Positions 52,647 to 63,251 are shown, counted from the stretch's first letter. The stretch is DNA of 64,000 bases from Devosia sp. A16 (GCF_001402915.1 NZ_CP012945.1:620001-684000); one strand, 5' to 3'. Notes: a model not told the origin generated them from the letters alone. Numbers and translations: made by a program.

Positions 52647-53818
52647 CAGGCGACCCAGAAATCGCGCAGCGTCGAAGGGGTGTGCATGTTGCCGTAGAGA
52701 TAGGCCCAGAACTCGGTGCGCCGCTCCTTGGGCACCTTCTCCCACACCGCGTGCGTCGCGGTATCGCCGCACCAGTAGCCGTAGACGAACGGCGCCCTCA
52801 GGCCGTGGCGGAGAAAGGCGATGCGGTTCTTCGCCGTTGCGAGGTCCTGATAGCCCGCCTCGGCGACGATCGGCGCCACCTCCTCGTGCGAGCGGCCCTC
52901 GGCGTGCAGCATCCAGGCGGCGTTGCAGCGGAGCGCCGCGCGCAGCCGCTCGAGCGTCATCCCTACCACGTCCTCGGGGGTGTTGATCCAGTCGAGGAAG
53001 AACCAGCCATTGTCGGCAATGCCTTCGAACAGCGCGCTGCTGGCCGAACTCGTCACCACCTGGGCACCGTCGAGCGGCATCTTGCCCTCGGCGACATAGC
53101 GCTGGCGCAGCGCCATATGCACCAGGTGCCCCGGGAACGCCTCGTGGCAGGCGAGGTGCTTGATCGCCGAGCGGGTGAACGGCATGGCGAGGTTGAGCCG
53201 CATCTTGCGCTCGGGAAAATCGCAATAGGCGGTGAACGGCACATCGTCGAGCCGCACCGGCTCGAGCCACTCGTCGTTCATCAGGTACATCATCTCGCTG
53301 GTGCGGCGCCGCGCCTCGCGCGTCACCTCGGCCATGGTGGCGAGCACCTGATCGGGCGGAACGAGCGTGTCGGCTTCGAACCGGCCGACATCCTCGGCCA
53401 GCGACCCGCCGCGATAGCCCAGCTCATCGAGGTTTTCCCGGATGGTCCGGCGATAACCGTCGAGGATCTCGTCGCTCACCATCTGGGTGTCGACCCGCAT
53501 CTGCCGGCGCAGCCGTTCGGCATAGGAAATCTGCCGGCCCTCGAAGGTGTCGAGCAGCGCCAGGAGCGAATCCAGCATTTCGGTGAGGTAGGCGCGGCGC
53601 AGCTCACTGTCGGCCTCGCCTGGGACACGCGCCTGCAACGCATCCAGCCGGTCGCGCGCCTCGCTGTAGTCCTTGAGCGCATAGGGCTCGATCTGCGCCA
53701 TCGCCACCGGGATCAGCCCCTCACGGTCGAGGAAGCTCTGGGTGCGCGGCACGTCGCGATAGAGCCGGTCGAGGCCGGCGGTGAGCCGCGCCAGTTCGAG
53801 TCCCAATTGCATGCTCAT
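52646..53818 (-). CDS. DUF885-type putative metallopeptidase
   Basis: This 390-residue protein has the motif H225-E-A-F-P-G-H231 (HLACHEAFPGHLVHM), which in DUF885 proteins is read as a zinc-binding HExxxxH. A downstream Glu at about 265 (ALFEGIADNGWFF) could be the third ligand. GGGAG six bases upstream supports the ATG at 53818 over the GTG at 53833. There is no signal peptide, so it would act in the cytoplasm. It is divergent from the GntR-type gene at 54070. Confidence 0.75.
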   Translation of the reverse strand: MSMQLGLELARLTAGLDRLYRDVPRTQSFLDREGLIPVAMAQIEPYALKDYSEARDRLDALQARVPGEADSELRRAYLTEMLDSLLALLDTFEGRQISYAERLRRQMRVDTQMVSDEILDGYRRTIRENLDELGYRGGSLAEDVGRFEADTLVPPDQVLATMAEVTREARRRTSEMMYLMNDEWLEPVRLDDVPFTAYCDFPERKMRLNLAMPFTRSAIKHLACHEAFPGHLVHMALRQRYVAEGKMPLDGAQVVTSSASSALFEGIADNGWFFLDWINTPEDVVGMTLERLRAALRCNAAWMLHAEGRSHEEVAPIVAEAGYQDLATAKNRIAFLRHGLRAPFVYGYWCGDTATHAVWEKVPKERRTEFWAYLYGNMHTPSTLRDFWVA

Positions 53819-53842
53819 GGCCGCTCCCTGCACCCCTGTTGA

Positions 53843-53856
53843 TCTAACGGACTAGA
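53843..53856. promoter_or_regulatory. candidate operator TCTAACGGACTAGA
   Basis: An imperfect palindrome (TCTA...TAGA) lies 25 bases before the DUF885-type start. The 12 bases TCTAACGGACTA recur exactly at 60296-60307 in front of the deacylase gene. The GntR-type gene at 54070 is the nearest candidate reader. Confidence 0.45.
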
Positions 53857-54069
53857 ACACCATCTGTCGGCCCGCCGCCAGTGGCCCAGAGCGACTTTCG
53901 TCCAATTGGCCGGCCAAATCCAACAGAAAACCGACGACAACCCGCTGATTTCCCGGCATTTTGCATGACATTTGAGCAGCACGGACGGTCTGCATGAAAT
54001 TTGTACGCAGGCGATTGTCATCGGCGAAAGGGGACGCTACCGTCACGGTGTATCAGGTGGATAGAACAC

Positions 54070-55119
54070 GTGTTCGCGATCGACGCCAACAGCATCGACA
54101 AGTCCCTGCCCGTGCCCGTGGGCACGCAGCTCTATGGGCTGTTGAGCTATGCGCTATCGTTCGGCGGCATCGCCCACGGCACCCGCCTGCAATCGGTGCG
54201 CCAGCTCGCCGCCGAGCTCGGCATCGCGCCGATGACCGTGGCCCAGGTCTACCAGCGGCTCCGCGATGCCGGCCTCGTCGAGATGAAGCACGGGCTCGGC
54301 GCCTTCGCCGTCTCCGACATGAAGAAGCGCGGTTCGGACAACTTGCCGGTCTCCTCGCTCCGCGCCGATATCGAGGTGCTGATCGGCAAGGCCGAAAAGC
54401 TCGGCGTCTCGACCCTGACGCTCACCTCGATGATCAACGCCCAGTCGCTGCTGCGCCGCCCCAAGGCCGGCCTGAAGATCGTCTTCGTCGCCATCTTCGA
54501 GGGGCCCGGGCGCGATTACGTGGCGCAGCTCAAACCGGTGCTGGCGACCAACGACCAGATCCAGCTGATCACCCTCGATTCCCTCAGGGTCACCGAGGAG
54601 CTGCGCCGGATCAGCACCGAGGCCGACATCGTCCTCACTTTCCTCCATCGTGAGGCCGAGGTGCAGGCGCTGATCCCCGAGGCGCGGGTGCTGGGGCTGC
54701 GCTTCATTCCCTCGATGCGCACTCGCCAGGCCCTGGCCGGGCTCGACCCGCGCACCCGCATCGCCGCGGTGACCTATTTCGAGGAATACATCGCCATCAT
54801 GCGCCCCAGCGTGCGCGAGTTCGCGCCGCACGTTTCCGACATCCGCGTCACCTGGCTGTCGGCGCCCGACCTCGGCGAGGTGATCGCGCAGTGCGACGCA
54901 GTGATCTTTGCCTCGGGCGCCGACCATGTGGCCGACCTGGTGCAGCCCGGCGTGCCCTGCTTCGAATACCGGCATGCGCCGGATCCCGGCGCGCTCGAGG
55001 GCGTGCTGGTGCCGCACCTGGCGGACCTCCGCCGGGGCAAGATCGCCGTCAACGAGACGGCGCCGGAGGAAGGTGGCGCCGAGCTCGACGCCGCCGCAGG
55101 AGATACGGCGACCGCATGA
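54070..55119 (+). CDS. GntR-type regulator with periplasmic-binding-like effector domain
   Basis: This protein has about 349 residues from a GTG at 54070, with AGGTGG nine bases upstream. A GntR winged helix fills the first 80 residues (GTRLQSVRQLAAELGIAPMTVAQVYQRLRDAGLVEMKHG). The rest (KIVFVAIFEGPGRDYVAQL, ADIVLTFLHREAEVQALI, CDAVIFASGADHVADL) looks like a two-lobed ligand domain, unlike the usual FadR, HutC or MocR partners. It precedes the peptide-type importer and probably controls it. Confidence 0.8.
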   Translation: MFAIDANSIDKSLPVPVGTQLYGLLSYALSFGGIAHGTRLQSVRQLAAELGIAPMTVAQVYQRLRDAGLVEMKHGLGAFAVSDMKKRGSDNLPVSSLRADIEVLIGKAEKLGVSTLTLTSMINAQSLLRRPKAGLKIVFVAIFEGPGRDYVAQLKPVLATNDQIQLITLDSLRVTEELRRISTEADIVLTFLHREAEVQALIPEARVLGLRFIPSMRTRQALAGLDPRTRIAAVTYFEEYIAIMRPSVREFAPHVSDIRVTWLSAPDLGEVIAQCDAVIFASGADHVADLVQPGVPCFEYRHAPDPGALEGVLVPHLADLRRGKIAVNETAPEEGGAELDAAAGDTATA

Positions 55120-55221
55120 AAGCTGAACGAATGAAATGGTCGCGCTTTCGAACCAGAAAAGTCTGCAACTTTTCTTGAAAGCGCTCCGCCGCACAACACG
55201 ACTTCACACAGGGGAACGGGA

Positions 55222-56757
55222 ATGAACAAACTTCTATTGCTGACCACCGCCATGGTGGCGCTGGGCGTGCTGCCGGCGACGGTCACGCTGGCGCAGGACA
55301 AGGCCATTGTGATCGGCACCGACGTCGATGCCGGCACGCTCGATCCGCGCCTGACGCGCGACACCACCGCCTACCGCGCCGCCGATCTGATCTATGCGGG
55401 CCTCGTGCACCTCAACAGTAAGCTCGAGGCAGTGCCCGACCTTGCCGAAAGCTGGGAGTCGCCCGATCCGCAAACCGTGATCTTCAAGCTGCGGCCCGAC
55501 CTCAAATTCTCCGACGGCTCGCCGCTCACCGCCGACGACGTGGTCTATACCTATGAGAGCGTCATCAACCCCGATTTCAACGCCCCCGATCGCGCGCTCT
55601 ACAGCCCGATCAGCAAGATCGAGGCGGTCGACCCGCAGACGGTGAAGTTCACCCTCTCGGCCCCCTATGCGCCGCTCCTGAGCTATCTCGACAAGGGCAT
55701 CGTGTCGAAAGCCGCCGTCGAGGCTGGCAAGGACCCGGCCACCGATCCGGTCGGCGCCGGCCCGATGGTACTGAGCGCCTGGAACCGCGGCAGCGACATA
55801 GTGCTGAAGGCCAACCCGAGCTATTGGGACGGCGCCCCTGATGTGACCGACGTCACCGTCAAGATCATCGGCGACAACTCGGCCCGCGCCCAGGCCTTCG
55901 AGGCGGGCGATCTCGACGTCATCCAGTCGCCGCTGTCGCCCAACGACATCGCCCGGCTCAAGGCCGACAGCCGCTTCGGCAACGTCATCACCGCCGGGCT
56001 GGGCGTCACCTACATCAACTACAACACCAAGGATCCGCTGCTGGCCGACCCCGGCATGCGCCAGGCCTTCTCGATGCTGATCGACCAGAATTCGATCGTC
56101 AATGACATCTACCAGGGCGTCGACCAGATCGCGTCCTCGATCATCCTCCCCTCCTCGTGGGCCTATTCGCCCGACATCAAGCAGCCGACCTTCAGCATCG
56201 AAGGCGCGGTCGCCAAGTTCAACGAGCTGGGCTGGAAGGATTCTGACGGCGACGGCATCCTCGACAAGGACGGCAAGAAGCTGACGGTGACGCTCTCCAC
56301 CCACAGCGAAGACCCCAACCGCGTGCAGTCGATCGAGCTGACCCAGGCGCTGATGCAGTCGGCCGGCGTCGACGCCCAGGTGCAGATCACCGACTGGCCG
56401 TCCTTCTCGACCAACTATGTGCAGAAAGGCCTGCACCAGATCGCGCTGCTCGGCTGGCTCAACATCGTCGATCCCGACCGGCTGCTGTTCGGCCAGCTCT
56501 CGACCGGCGGCTCGACCAACTGGGGCGGCTATTCCAACCCTGAAGTCGACAAGCTCCTGCAGGAAGGCCGCTCGTCGCTCGATCAGGCGGCGCGCGCCAA
56601 GGCCTACCAGGCGGCGGCGACCATCCTCGCCTCCGACCTGCCCTACTTCATCGTCTCCGACCAGGGCTACCAGCTGTTCTACAAGCAGCCCTTCCCGGTC
56701 GAGGTGCACGCCACCCCACGCGGCAATTTCCGCGGCCTCATCGGCATGGACGACTAA
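55222..56757 (+). CDS. extracellular solute-binding protein, family 5 (DppA-like)
   Basis: This 511-residue periplasmic protein has a Sec signal ending VTLAQ-DK and the family pattern IVIGTDVDAGTLDPRLTRDT, LKFSDGSPLTADDVVYTYESV, YINYNTKDPLLADPGMRQAFSMLID. It is the first structural gene of the rightward importer operon 55222-63233. The ligand may be a peptide, an N-acyl amino acid or an opine; the neighbouring deacylase and creatinase-like genes favour a small amide (inference). Confidence 0.9.
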   Translation: MNKLLLLTTAMVALGVLPATVTLAQDKAIVIGTDVDAGTLDPRLTRDTTAYRAADLIYAGLVHLNSKLEAVPDLAESWESPDPQTVIFKLRPDLKFSDGSPLTADDVVYTYESVINPDFNAPDRALYSPISKIEAVDPQTVKFTLSAPYAPLLSYLDKGIVSKAAVEAGKDPATDPVGAGPMVLSAWNRGSDIVLKANPSYWDGAPDVTDVTVKIIGDNSARAQAFEAGDLDVIQSPLSPNDIARLKADSRFGNVITAGLGVTYINYNTKDPLLADPGMRQAFSMLIDQNSIVNDIYQGVDQIASSIILPSSWAYSPDIKQPTFSIEGAVAKFNELGWKDSDGDGILDKDGKKLTVTLSTHSEDPNRVQSIELTQALMQSAGVDAQVQITDWPSFSTNYVQKGLHQIALLGWLNIVDPDRLLFGQLSTGGSTNWGGYSNPEVDKLLQEGRSSLDQAARAKAYQAAATILASDLPYFIVSDQGYQLFYKQPFPVEVHATPRGNFRGLIGMDD

Positions 56758-56768
56758 GTCCCTGCCCA

Positions 56769-56800
56769 CCGGCCGGCGCTTCCTCCCAGACGCCGGCCGG
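56769..56800 (+). terminator. hairpin after the DppA-like gene
   Basis: CCGGCCGGCG and CGCCGGCCGG form a perfect 10-bp stem with a 12-base loop, followed by GACTTTACG, eleven bases after the stop. It probably reduces read-through so that binding protein exceeds the rest. Confidence 0.55.
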
Positions 56801-56831
56801 GACTTTACGTGTTCTGAGATGCCGCCGGCGG

Positions 56832-56930
56832 GCTCCCCTCCCCCTTGAGGGAGGGGTTGGTGGTGGGGGTCCATCGGTGATCACAGAACCACCCCCACCC
56901 CCCGCCCCTCCCCTCAAGGGGGAGGGGAGC
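56832..56930. repeat. intergenic inverted repeat (99 bp)
   Basis: GCTCCCCTCCCCCTTGAGGG at the left matches the right end in inverted order, and GGTGGGGGT faces CCACCCCCACC in the middle. It belongs to the same class as 51948, 58282 and 63252. Confidence 0.75.
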
Positions 56931-57048
56931 GCGGCAGGTGTACTGGGTGAGATCGAGTGCCGCCCCGCGCGGATGAATCAACCCATCCGCCAACCGACGC
57001 AGACGTTTGACTTTACTGCGCTTTCAACAAGCGCATCGAGGAGATGAC

Positions 57049-58221
57049 ATGAGTTTCTCGCAGCGCCTTGGCGCCGATTTCTATCAGCGCGTCCATCGCG
57101 ATATCCGCGCCCGCATGGCCGAGACCGGGGTCGACCTACTGCTGCTCGATGCCAATGACGATGTCATCTACACCACGGGCTTCTCGCACTACACCACCGA
57201 GCGGCCGGTGGTCTTCGCCATCAGCCAGACCGGTGCCTGGCTGCTGCTGCCGCGGCTCGAACAGGGGCATGCGGCGCATCAGGTCATCGCCGCCGAGCCG
57301 GTGATCTATTTCGAGTTTCCGGGCGTCGACAAACCCTTCGACGTGCTCGCCCGGGCACTCCCCGCGCAGTCGGGCACCGTCGCCCACAGCTACGGCATCG
57401 CCTTCGGCCGCATCGCGCAGATCGCTTCGGCCTTCCCCAATGCCAAGGTCGTACCCTCCAACATCGTCCAGCAGATGCGGCTCAGGAAATATCCCGAGGA
57501 GATCGTGCTGCATCGCGAGGCCGCCCGCATCTCCGACGAGATGGTGCGCGCCGGCGTGGCGCTGATCGGCGAGGCATTGCGCGGCGGTGGCGAGCTGCCG
57601 AGCGAGATCGAGATCGAGCAGCACGTGTCGCGGCACGCCATGAACATCATGTATTCCGAGCACGAGGAGCTGATGCTGGTGCAGGGCCTCGCCTCCGGCC
57701 TTGTCTATTCCGGCATCCGCTCGAGCTTCCCGCACGGCATGCCCACCGGCAATCCGGTCAAACGCGGCGAGAGCCTGATCCTGTCGCTGGGCTGCCGGGT
57801 CGGCGGCCGCGCCGCCGAAAGCGAGCGCACCTTCTTCATCGGCGAGCCCTCTGCCGAACAGCAGCGGCATTACTCCGTGGCCTACGAAGCCCAGAAGCTG
57901 GCGACTGCGGCGCTGATCGCCGGCCACACCTGCGCCTCCTCGGACAACCTGGCGCTCGGCTATATCCGCGACCAGGGCATGGCGGAGAATGCGCTGCACC
58001 GCGTCGGCCACGGCATGGGCATCATGTTCCATGAATCGCCGTGGATCGAAGCGGGCGACCAGACCATCCTCGAGCCCGGCATGATCGCCTCCAGCGAACC
58101 CTCGATCACCGTCCCAGGCTTCGCCGGCTACCGCATCGCCGACACCGTGCTGGTCACCGCAGAGGGGCCGGACAGCATGACCCACTACCCGCGCAAGATC
58201 GACGAGATCGTCATCGCATGA
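57049..58221 (+). CDS. creatinase-like M24 family protein
   Basis: This 390-residue protein has a creatinase N-domain and a pita-bread C-domain. Of the five metal ligands of M24 peptidases only two remain: H321 (HRVGHGMGIMFHE) and E350 (SSEPSI). The first Asp is S246 (ILSLGCR), the second is E257 (AAESERTF) and the last Glu is A364 (YRIADTV). This fits metal-free creatinase-type chemistry on a C-N bond, or a loss of activity. GAGGAG precedes the ATG at 57049. It sits between the binding protein and permeases of the importer. Confidence 0.82.
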   Translation: MSFSQRLGADFYQRVHRDIRARMAETGVDLLLLDANDDVIYTTGFSHYTTERPVVFAISQTGAWLLLPRLEQGHAAHQVIAAEPVIYFEFPGVDKPFDVLARALPAQSGTVAHSYGIAFGRIAQIASAFPNAKVVPSNIVQQMRLRKYPEEIVLHREAARISDEMVRAGVALIGEALRGGGELPSEIEIEQHVSRHAMNIMYSEHEELMLVQGLASGLVYSGIRSSFPHGMPTGNPVKRGESLILSLGCRVGGRAAESERTFFIGEPSAEQQRHYSVAYEAQKLATAALIAGHTCASSDNLALGYIRDQGMAENALHRVGHGMGIMFHESPWIEAGDQTILEPGMIASSEPSITVPGFAGYRIADTVLVTAEGPDSMTHYPRKIDEIVIA

Positions 58222-58281
58222 GGTGGGCGGATGACACGGCGGAGCTGGCGTCAACGCAGCCGACAGGTCGGTGCAGGAAAC

Positions 58282-58389
58282 GTACCCCCACCCCTGTCCC
58301 CTCCCCGCAAGGGGGAGGGAGACGCTCTCACCGGCGCCAGTGTTTTGGTCTCCTCCCCCCTTGCGGGGGAGGGACAGGGTGGGGGGTAC
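58282..58389. repeat. intergenic inverted repeat (108 bp)
   Basis: GTACCCCCACCCCTGTCCCC at the left matches the right end in inverted order through GCAAGGGGGAGG and GTCTCC. It lies inside the importer operon, between the M24 gene and the DppB-like gene. Confidence 0.78.
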
Positions 58390-58444
58390 TCTGTGCGCAC
58401 CGCGCTATCCCCGTGCACGCGCCCCACCTGCCCCAGGTGCCGCG

Positions 58445-59425
58445 ATGCTAGCCTATGTCATCCGCCGCCTGCTGCTGCTGATCCCCATGGCGGTCGGCAT
58501 GATTGTCGTCACCTTCGGCCTGCTGCTGCTGGTGCCGGGCGATCCGGCCGCGGTGCTGCTCGGCCCCGAGGCGTCGCCCGAAATGATCGCCAATCTCAGG
58601 CGCACGCTGGGGCTCGATGACCCCTGGTATGTCAGGCTCGGCGCCTATTTCTGGCAGCTGCTGCATGGCGATCTCGGCCGCTCGATCTTCCAGAGCGCCC
58701 CGGTCAGCGAGATCATCGGCGGCCGCATCGGCGCGACCATCGAGCTTGCCGTGGTGGCGCTGCTGCTCGCCACCATCCTCGGCGTGACGCTGGGCGTCCT
58801 CGCCGCGGTGCGCCAGGGCTCGCTCATCGACACCGTGACCATGCTGCTCGCCCAGCTCGGCGTCTCCATGCCGGTCTACTGGCTGGGGCTCCTCTTGATG
58901 CTGGGCTTTGCCGTGCAGCTCAACTGGCTGCCGGCCATCGGCCGCGGCGCGCCGATGCCCGAGGCGATCGTCGCGGCGCTGAGCGGCCGGCCGCAGGTAT
59001 TGTGGGATTCCATCCTCCACATCCTCCTCCCCGCCCTGGCGCTCGCCGCCAATTCGGCGGCGATCATCTCCCGGCTGGTGCGCACCTCGATGCTCGAAGT
59101 GCTGCGCGAGGATTTCGTCCGCACCGCCTATGCCAAGGGCCTGCGCCGGCCGCGCGTCGTGGTGCGCCATGCGCTGCGCAACGCGCTGCTGCCGGTGTTG
59201 AGCGTCATCGGGCTGCGCTTTGGGGCACTGCTCGGCGGCGCCGTGCTGGTGGAAATGATCTTTGCCTGGCCGGGCCTCGGCCAATTGACCTTTTCGGCCG
59301 TGTCGCAGCGCGACCTGCCGCTGATCCAGGGGATCGTCCTGACCTTCGCACTGATCTTCGCGCTGGTGAACCTCGTCGTCGACCTGCTCTACGCGCTGGT
59401 CGATCCGCGCGTGCGGCTGGGGTGA
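58445..59425 (+). CDS. peptide-type ABC transporter permease (DppB-like)
   Basis: This 326-residue permease has the opening MLAYVIRRLLLLIPMAVG, LVPGDPAAVLLG, and the loop FVRTAYAKGLRRPRVVVRHALRN typical of DppB. The ATG at 58445 is preferred; the frame upstream reads through the inverted repeat. It pairs with the DppC-like gene six bases downstream. Confidence 0.92.
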   Translation: MLAYVIRRLLLLIPMAVGMIVVTFGLLLLVPGDPAAVLLGPEASPEMIANLRRTLGLDDPWYVRLGAYFWQLLHGDLGRSIFQSAPVSEIIGGRIGATIELAVVALLLATILGVTLGVLAAVRQGSLIDTVTMLLAQLGVSMPVYWLGLLLMLGFAVQLNWLPAIGRGAPMPEAIVAALSGRPQVLWDSILHILLPALALAANSAAIISRLVRTSMLEVLREDFVRTAYAKGLRRPRVVVRHALRNALLPVLSVIGLRFGALLGGAVLVEMIFAWPGLGQLTFSAVSQRDLPLIQGIVLTFALIFALVNLVVDLLYALVDPRVRLG

Positions 59426-59430
59426 GCGCC

Positions 59431-60264
59431 ATGCGGATTCCAAAACCCCTTCGCAATCCCTCGCTGGTGATCGGCGGCCTGATCATCCTCACCCTGGTGG
59501 TCCTCGCCGTATTCGCCCCGCTGCTCGCGACGCATGGCGTCGACCAGCCCGACATGCGCAACCGCTTCTCGCTCCCCTCAGCGGTCCATTGGCTGGGCAC
59601 CGACAACCTGGGGCGCGACCTGTGGAGCCGGCTGATCTTCGGGGCGCGCATTTCGCTCTCCATCGGCATCATCTCGGTGACGGTCGCGGCGCTGATCGGC
59701 ACCACCGTCGGCCTCGCCGCCGGCTATTTCGGCGGCTGGGTCGATATGCTGCTGATGCGGATCACCGACGTGTTCCTCGGCTTCCCCGCCGTGGTGCTGA
59801 CCCTCGCCATCGTCGCCGTGCTGGGGCCGGGCATCGTCAACATCTCGGCCGCCATCATCGCCGTCACCTGGACCGAATATGCCCGCGTCGTGCGCTCGAC
59901 CACCCTGGTGCTGCGCGAGCAGAACTACGTGCAGGCCGCCAAGGCGCTCGGCGCCGGCTGGCCGCGCATCCTGTTCATGGAAATCCTCCCCAACACGCTG
60001 GGGCCGATCATCGTCCTCGCTTCGCTCGGGCTCGGCACGGCGGTGATCATTGAATCGGCGTTGAGCTTTCTCGGCTTCGGCCTGCCGCCGCCGACCCCGA
60101 CCTGGGGCTGGACCCTCTCCTACGGCACCCGCTTCATCCGCGACGAGCCGTGGCTCTCCATCATCGCCGGGGCCACCATCATGGTGACCGTGCTCGGCTT
60201 CAACCTCCTGGGAGACGGGCTGAGGGACATCCTCGATCCGCGCCAGCTCACCCGCGCCAAGTGA
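59431..60264 (+). CDS. peptide-type ABC transporter permease (DppC-like)
   Basis: This 277-residue permease has VHWLGTDNLGRDLWSRLIFGARISL, the loop YVQAAKALGAGWPRILFMEILPN and ESALSFLGFGLPPPTPTWG. The start is the ATG at 59431; a GTG at 59422 overlaps the preceding stop and is possible. It forms the channel with the DppB-like protein. Confidence 0.92.
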   Translation: MRIPKPLRNPSLVIGGLIILTLVVLAVFAPLLATHGVDQPDMRNRFSLPSAVHWLGTDNLGRDLWSRLIFGARISLSIGIISVTVAALIGTTVGLAAGYFGGWVDMLLMRITDVFLGFPAVVLTLAIVAVLGPGIVNISAAIIAVTWTEYARVVRSTTLVLREQNYVQAAKALGAGWPRILFMEILPNTLGPIIVLASLGLGTAVIIESALSFLGFGLPPPTPTWGWTLSYGTRFIRDEPWLSIIAGATIMVTVLGFNLLGDGLRDILDPRQLTRAK

Positions 60265-60295
60265 CACCAAGCAAACGTAACACCAAGAAAACGCT

Positions 60296-60307
60296 CTAAC
60301 GGACTAA
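60296..60307. promoter_or_regulatory. candidate operator TCTAACGGACTA
   Basis: The 12 bases are identical to 53843-53854. They lie 13 bases before the deacylase start in the 55-base gap after the DppC-like gene, so an internal regulated promoter is possible. Confidence 0.4.
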
Positions 60308-60319
60308 GGACGACAAACG

Positions 60320-61267
60320 ATGGTCAAGCAGATCAACAAGCTGAGGCCCAAATTCACCACTCACGCCGACGGCAGCGATGCCGTGCTGTTCATCCACGAA
60401 CTGGTCGGCGAACAGGATGGCCCCACGGTCGGCATTTCTGCCTCCATCCACGGAAACGAGAATGCCGGCTCGCAGGCCATCCTCGATCTCTACCGCATCC
60501 TCAAGGACATGCCGCTCAAGGGCCGCATCCTGCTGTTGCCGGTCGCCAACCCCAGGGCATTCGCGGTGAACCATCGCTTCACCCCGCTCGATGAGCTGAA
60601 CCTCAACCGTGAATTCCCCGGCGACGATCGCGGCAACTACACCCAGCAGCTCGCCTTCGCCCTGGCGCGCGACTATTTCGACAAGCTCGACGCCAATATC
60701 GACCTGCACTCGGGCACCGATCGCCCGACCGTCGACTACGTCTACATCTGGAGCGACGAAGGGCTGTCGCGCGCCTTCGGCTCGAAGCTGCTCTACCGCC
60801 CGACCACCGGCAAGGCCGGCACGCTCTATTCCGGCACCACCAAGACGGTGACCATCGACCGCCGCCCGGAAATGAAGGTGACCACCATCGAGCTCGGCGG
60901 CGGCATCGTCGACCAGGGCCCCTATGTGAAGCGCACCGTCGACGGCATGCTGAACCAGTTGCGCTATCTCGGCGTCATCGCCGGCCACCTCGTGGCTCCG
61001 CCCAGGCAGGTGGTGGTGGGCGAACTGGTCGGCATCCGCCCCAAGCATGGCGGCTGGCTCGAGCCGCTCTGCCCCGCCAATGGCGAGATCATCAAGGGCG
61101 GCCAGCTGCTCGGTCGCGTCGTCAGCCCCTATGACTTCGAGACCATCGAGGAGATCCCCACCCCGTTCGAGAACGGCATCATGGTGATGCAGCATCTGAG
61201 CCGCAACCTGGTGGAAGCCGGCGATTACGGCTTCATGGTCGGCAACCTCGACGGCGCGGAGCAGTAA
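60320..61267 (+). CDS. succinylglutamate desuccinylase/aspartoacylase family deacylase
   Basis: This 315-residue cytoplasmic zinc hydrolase has H44-G-N-E47 (SIHGNENAG) and H130 (IDLHSG) as metal ligands, with NLNREFPG as the substrate-binding stretch. The family removes acyl groups from N-acyl amino acids or related amides. It lies inside the importer operon, between the permeases and the ATPases, so it most likely acts on the imported solute. Confidence 0.85.
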   Translation: MVKQINKLRPKFTTHADGSDAVLFIHELVGEQDGPTVGISASIHGNENAGSQAILDLYRILKDMPLKGRILLLPVANPRAFAVNHRFTPLDELNLNREFPGDDRGNYTQQLAFALARDYFDKLDANIDLHSGTDRPTVDYVYIWSDEGLSRAFGSKLLYRPTTGKAGTLYSGTTKTVTIDRRPEMKVTTIELGGGIVDQGPYVKRTVDGMLNQLRYLGVIAGHLVAPPRQVVVGELVGIRPKHGGWLEPLCPANGEIIKGGQLLGRVVSPYDFETIEEIPTPFENGIMVMQHLSRNLVEAGDYGFMVGNLDGAEQ

Positions 61268-61270
61268 CGG

Positions 61271-62258
61271 GTGGCGCAGTTGGCGACGAGCACGGTCGGC
61301 GCGGCGATTGCCGTAAAGGACCTGGAGATCCGGATCCGCGGCGAGCGCGGCTCGTATCCTGTCGTCGCCGACATCGCGCTGACCGTCGCGCGCGGCGAGA
61401 CGCTGTGCATCGTCGGGGAATCGGGCTGCGGCAAGTCGATGACCGCTCTGTCGCTGCTGCGCCTCCTCCCCGAGGCGGCGAGCGCCACTAAGGGCAGCAT
61501 CGAGATCAATGGCGAGGACTTCCTCGCCATGCCGGAGCGGCGGGTGGAAGACCTGCGCGGCGTCGAGATCGCCATGATCTTCCAGGAGCCGCTGACCGCC
61601 TTGAACCCGGTGCTGACCATCGGCGAGCAGATCGCCGAGTCGGTGCGCCGGCACAAGAAGCTGAGCCACAAGGCGGCGATGGCCCGGGCCATCGAGACGC
61701 TGCAGCTGGTGCAAATGCCCGACCCCGTCCGCCGTAGCAGGCAGTTCCCGCATGAGCTCTCGGGCGGGCAGCGCCAGCGCGCCATGATCGCCCTGGCGCT
61801 CGCCTGCGAGCCCAAGATCCTCGTCGCGGACGAGCCGACCACCGCCCTCGACGTCACCGTGCAGGCGCAGATCCTGGGGCTCATTTCCGACCTGCAGAAG
61901 CGGCTCGGCACCGCTCTGGTGCTGATCACCCACGATCTGGGCGTCGTGGCGGAAGTCGCCGACCGGGTGGTGGTGATGTATGCCGGCCGCCGCGTCGAGG
62001 AAGCGAGCGTCTACGACCTGTTCGAGCACCCCATCCACCCCTATACGCTGGGGCTGATGGGGGCGATCCCGCGTCCTGTCGCCGGCCGGCCGGCCACCGA
62101 GCGGCTGGTCGACATCGCCGGCACCGTTCCGCCGCCCTGGGACCTGCCCAAGGGCTGCGCCTTCGCCCCGCGCTGCCCGCGCGCCTCGGCCCGCTGCCGC
62201 GAGGAACGGCCACCCCTCGAAGAAAAGCGGCCCGGCCACTTCGCCGCCTGCTGGGAGC

Positions 62259-62272
<14 letters not shown>
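61271..62272 (+). CDS. peptide-type ABC transporter ATPase (DppD-like)
   Basis: This 333-residue ATPase starts at a GTG four bases after the deacylase stop. Walker A is [10 protein letters not shown]-loop IFQEPLTALNPVL, signature LSGGQRQRAMIALAL, Walker [13 protein letters not shown]. The C-terminal cysteine segment is GCAFAPRCPRASARC. Its end overlaps the DppF-like start by 14 bases. Confidence 0.92.
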
Positions 62273-63233
<961 letters not shown>

Positions 63234-63251
63234 GCATCCACCGGCGGTGCA

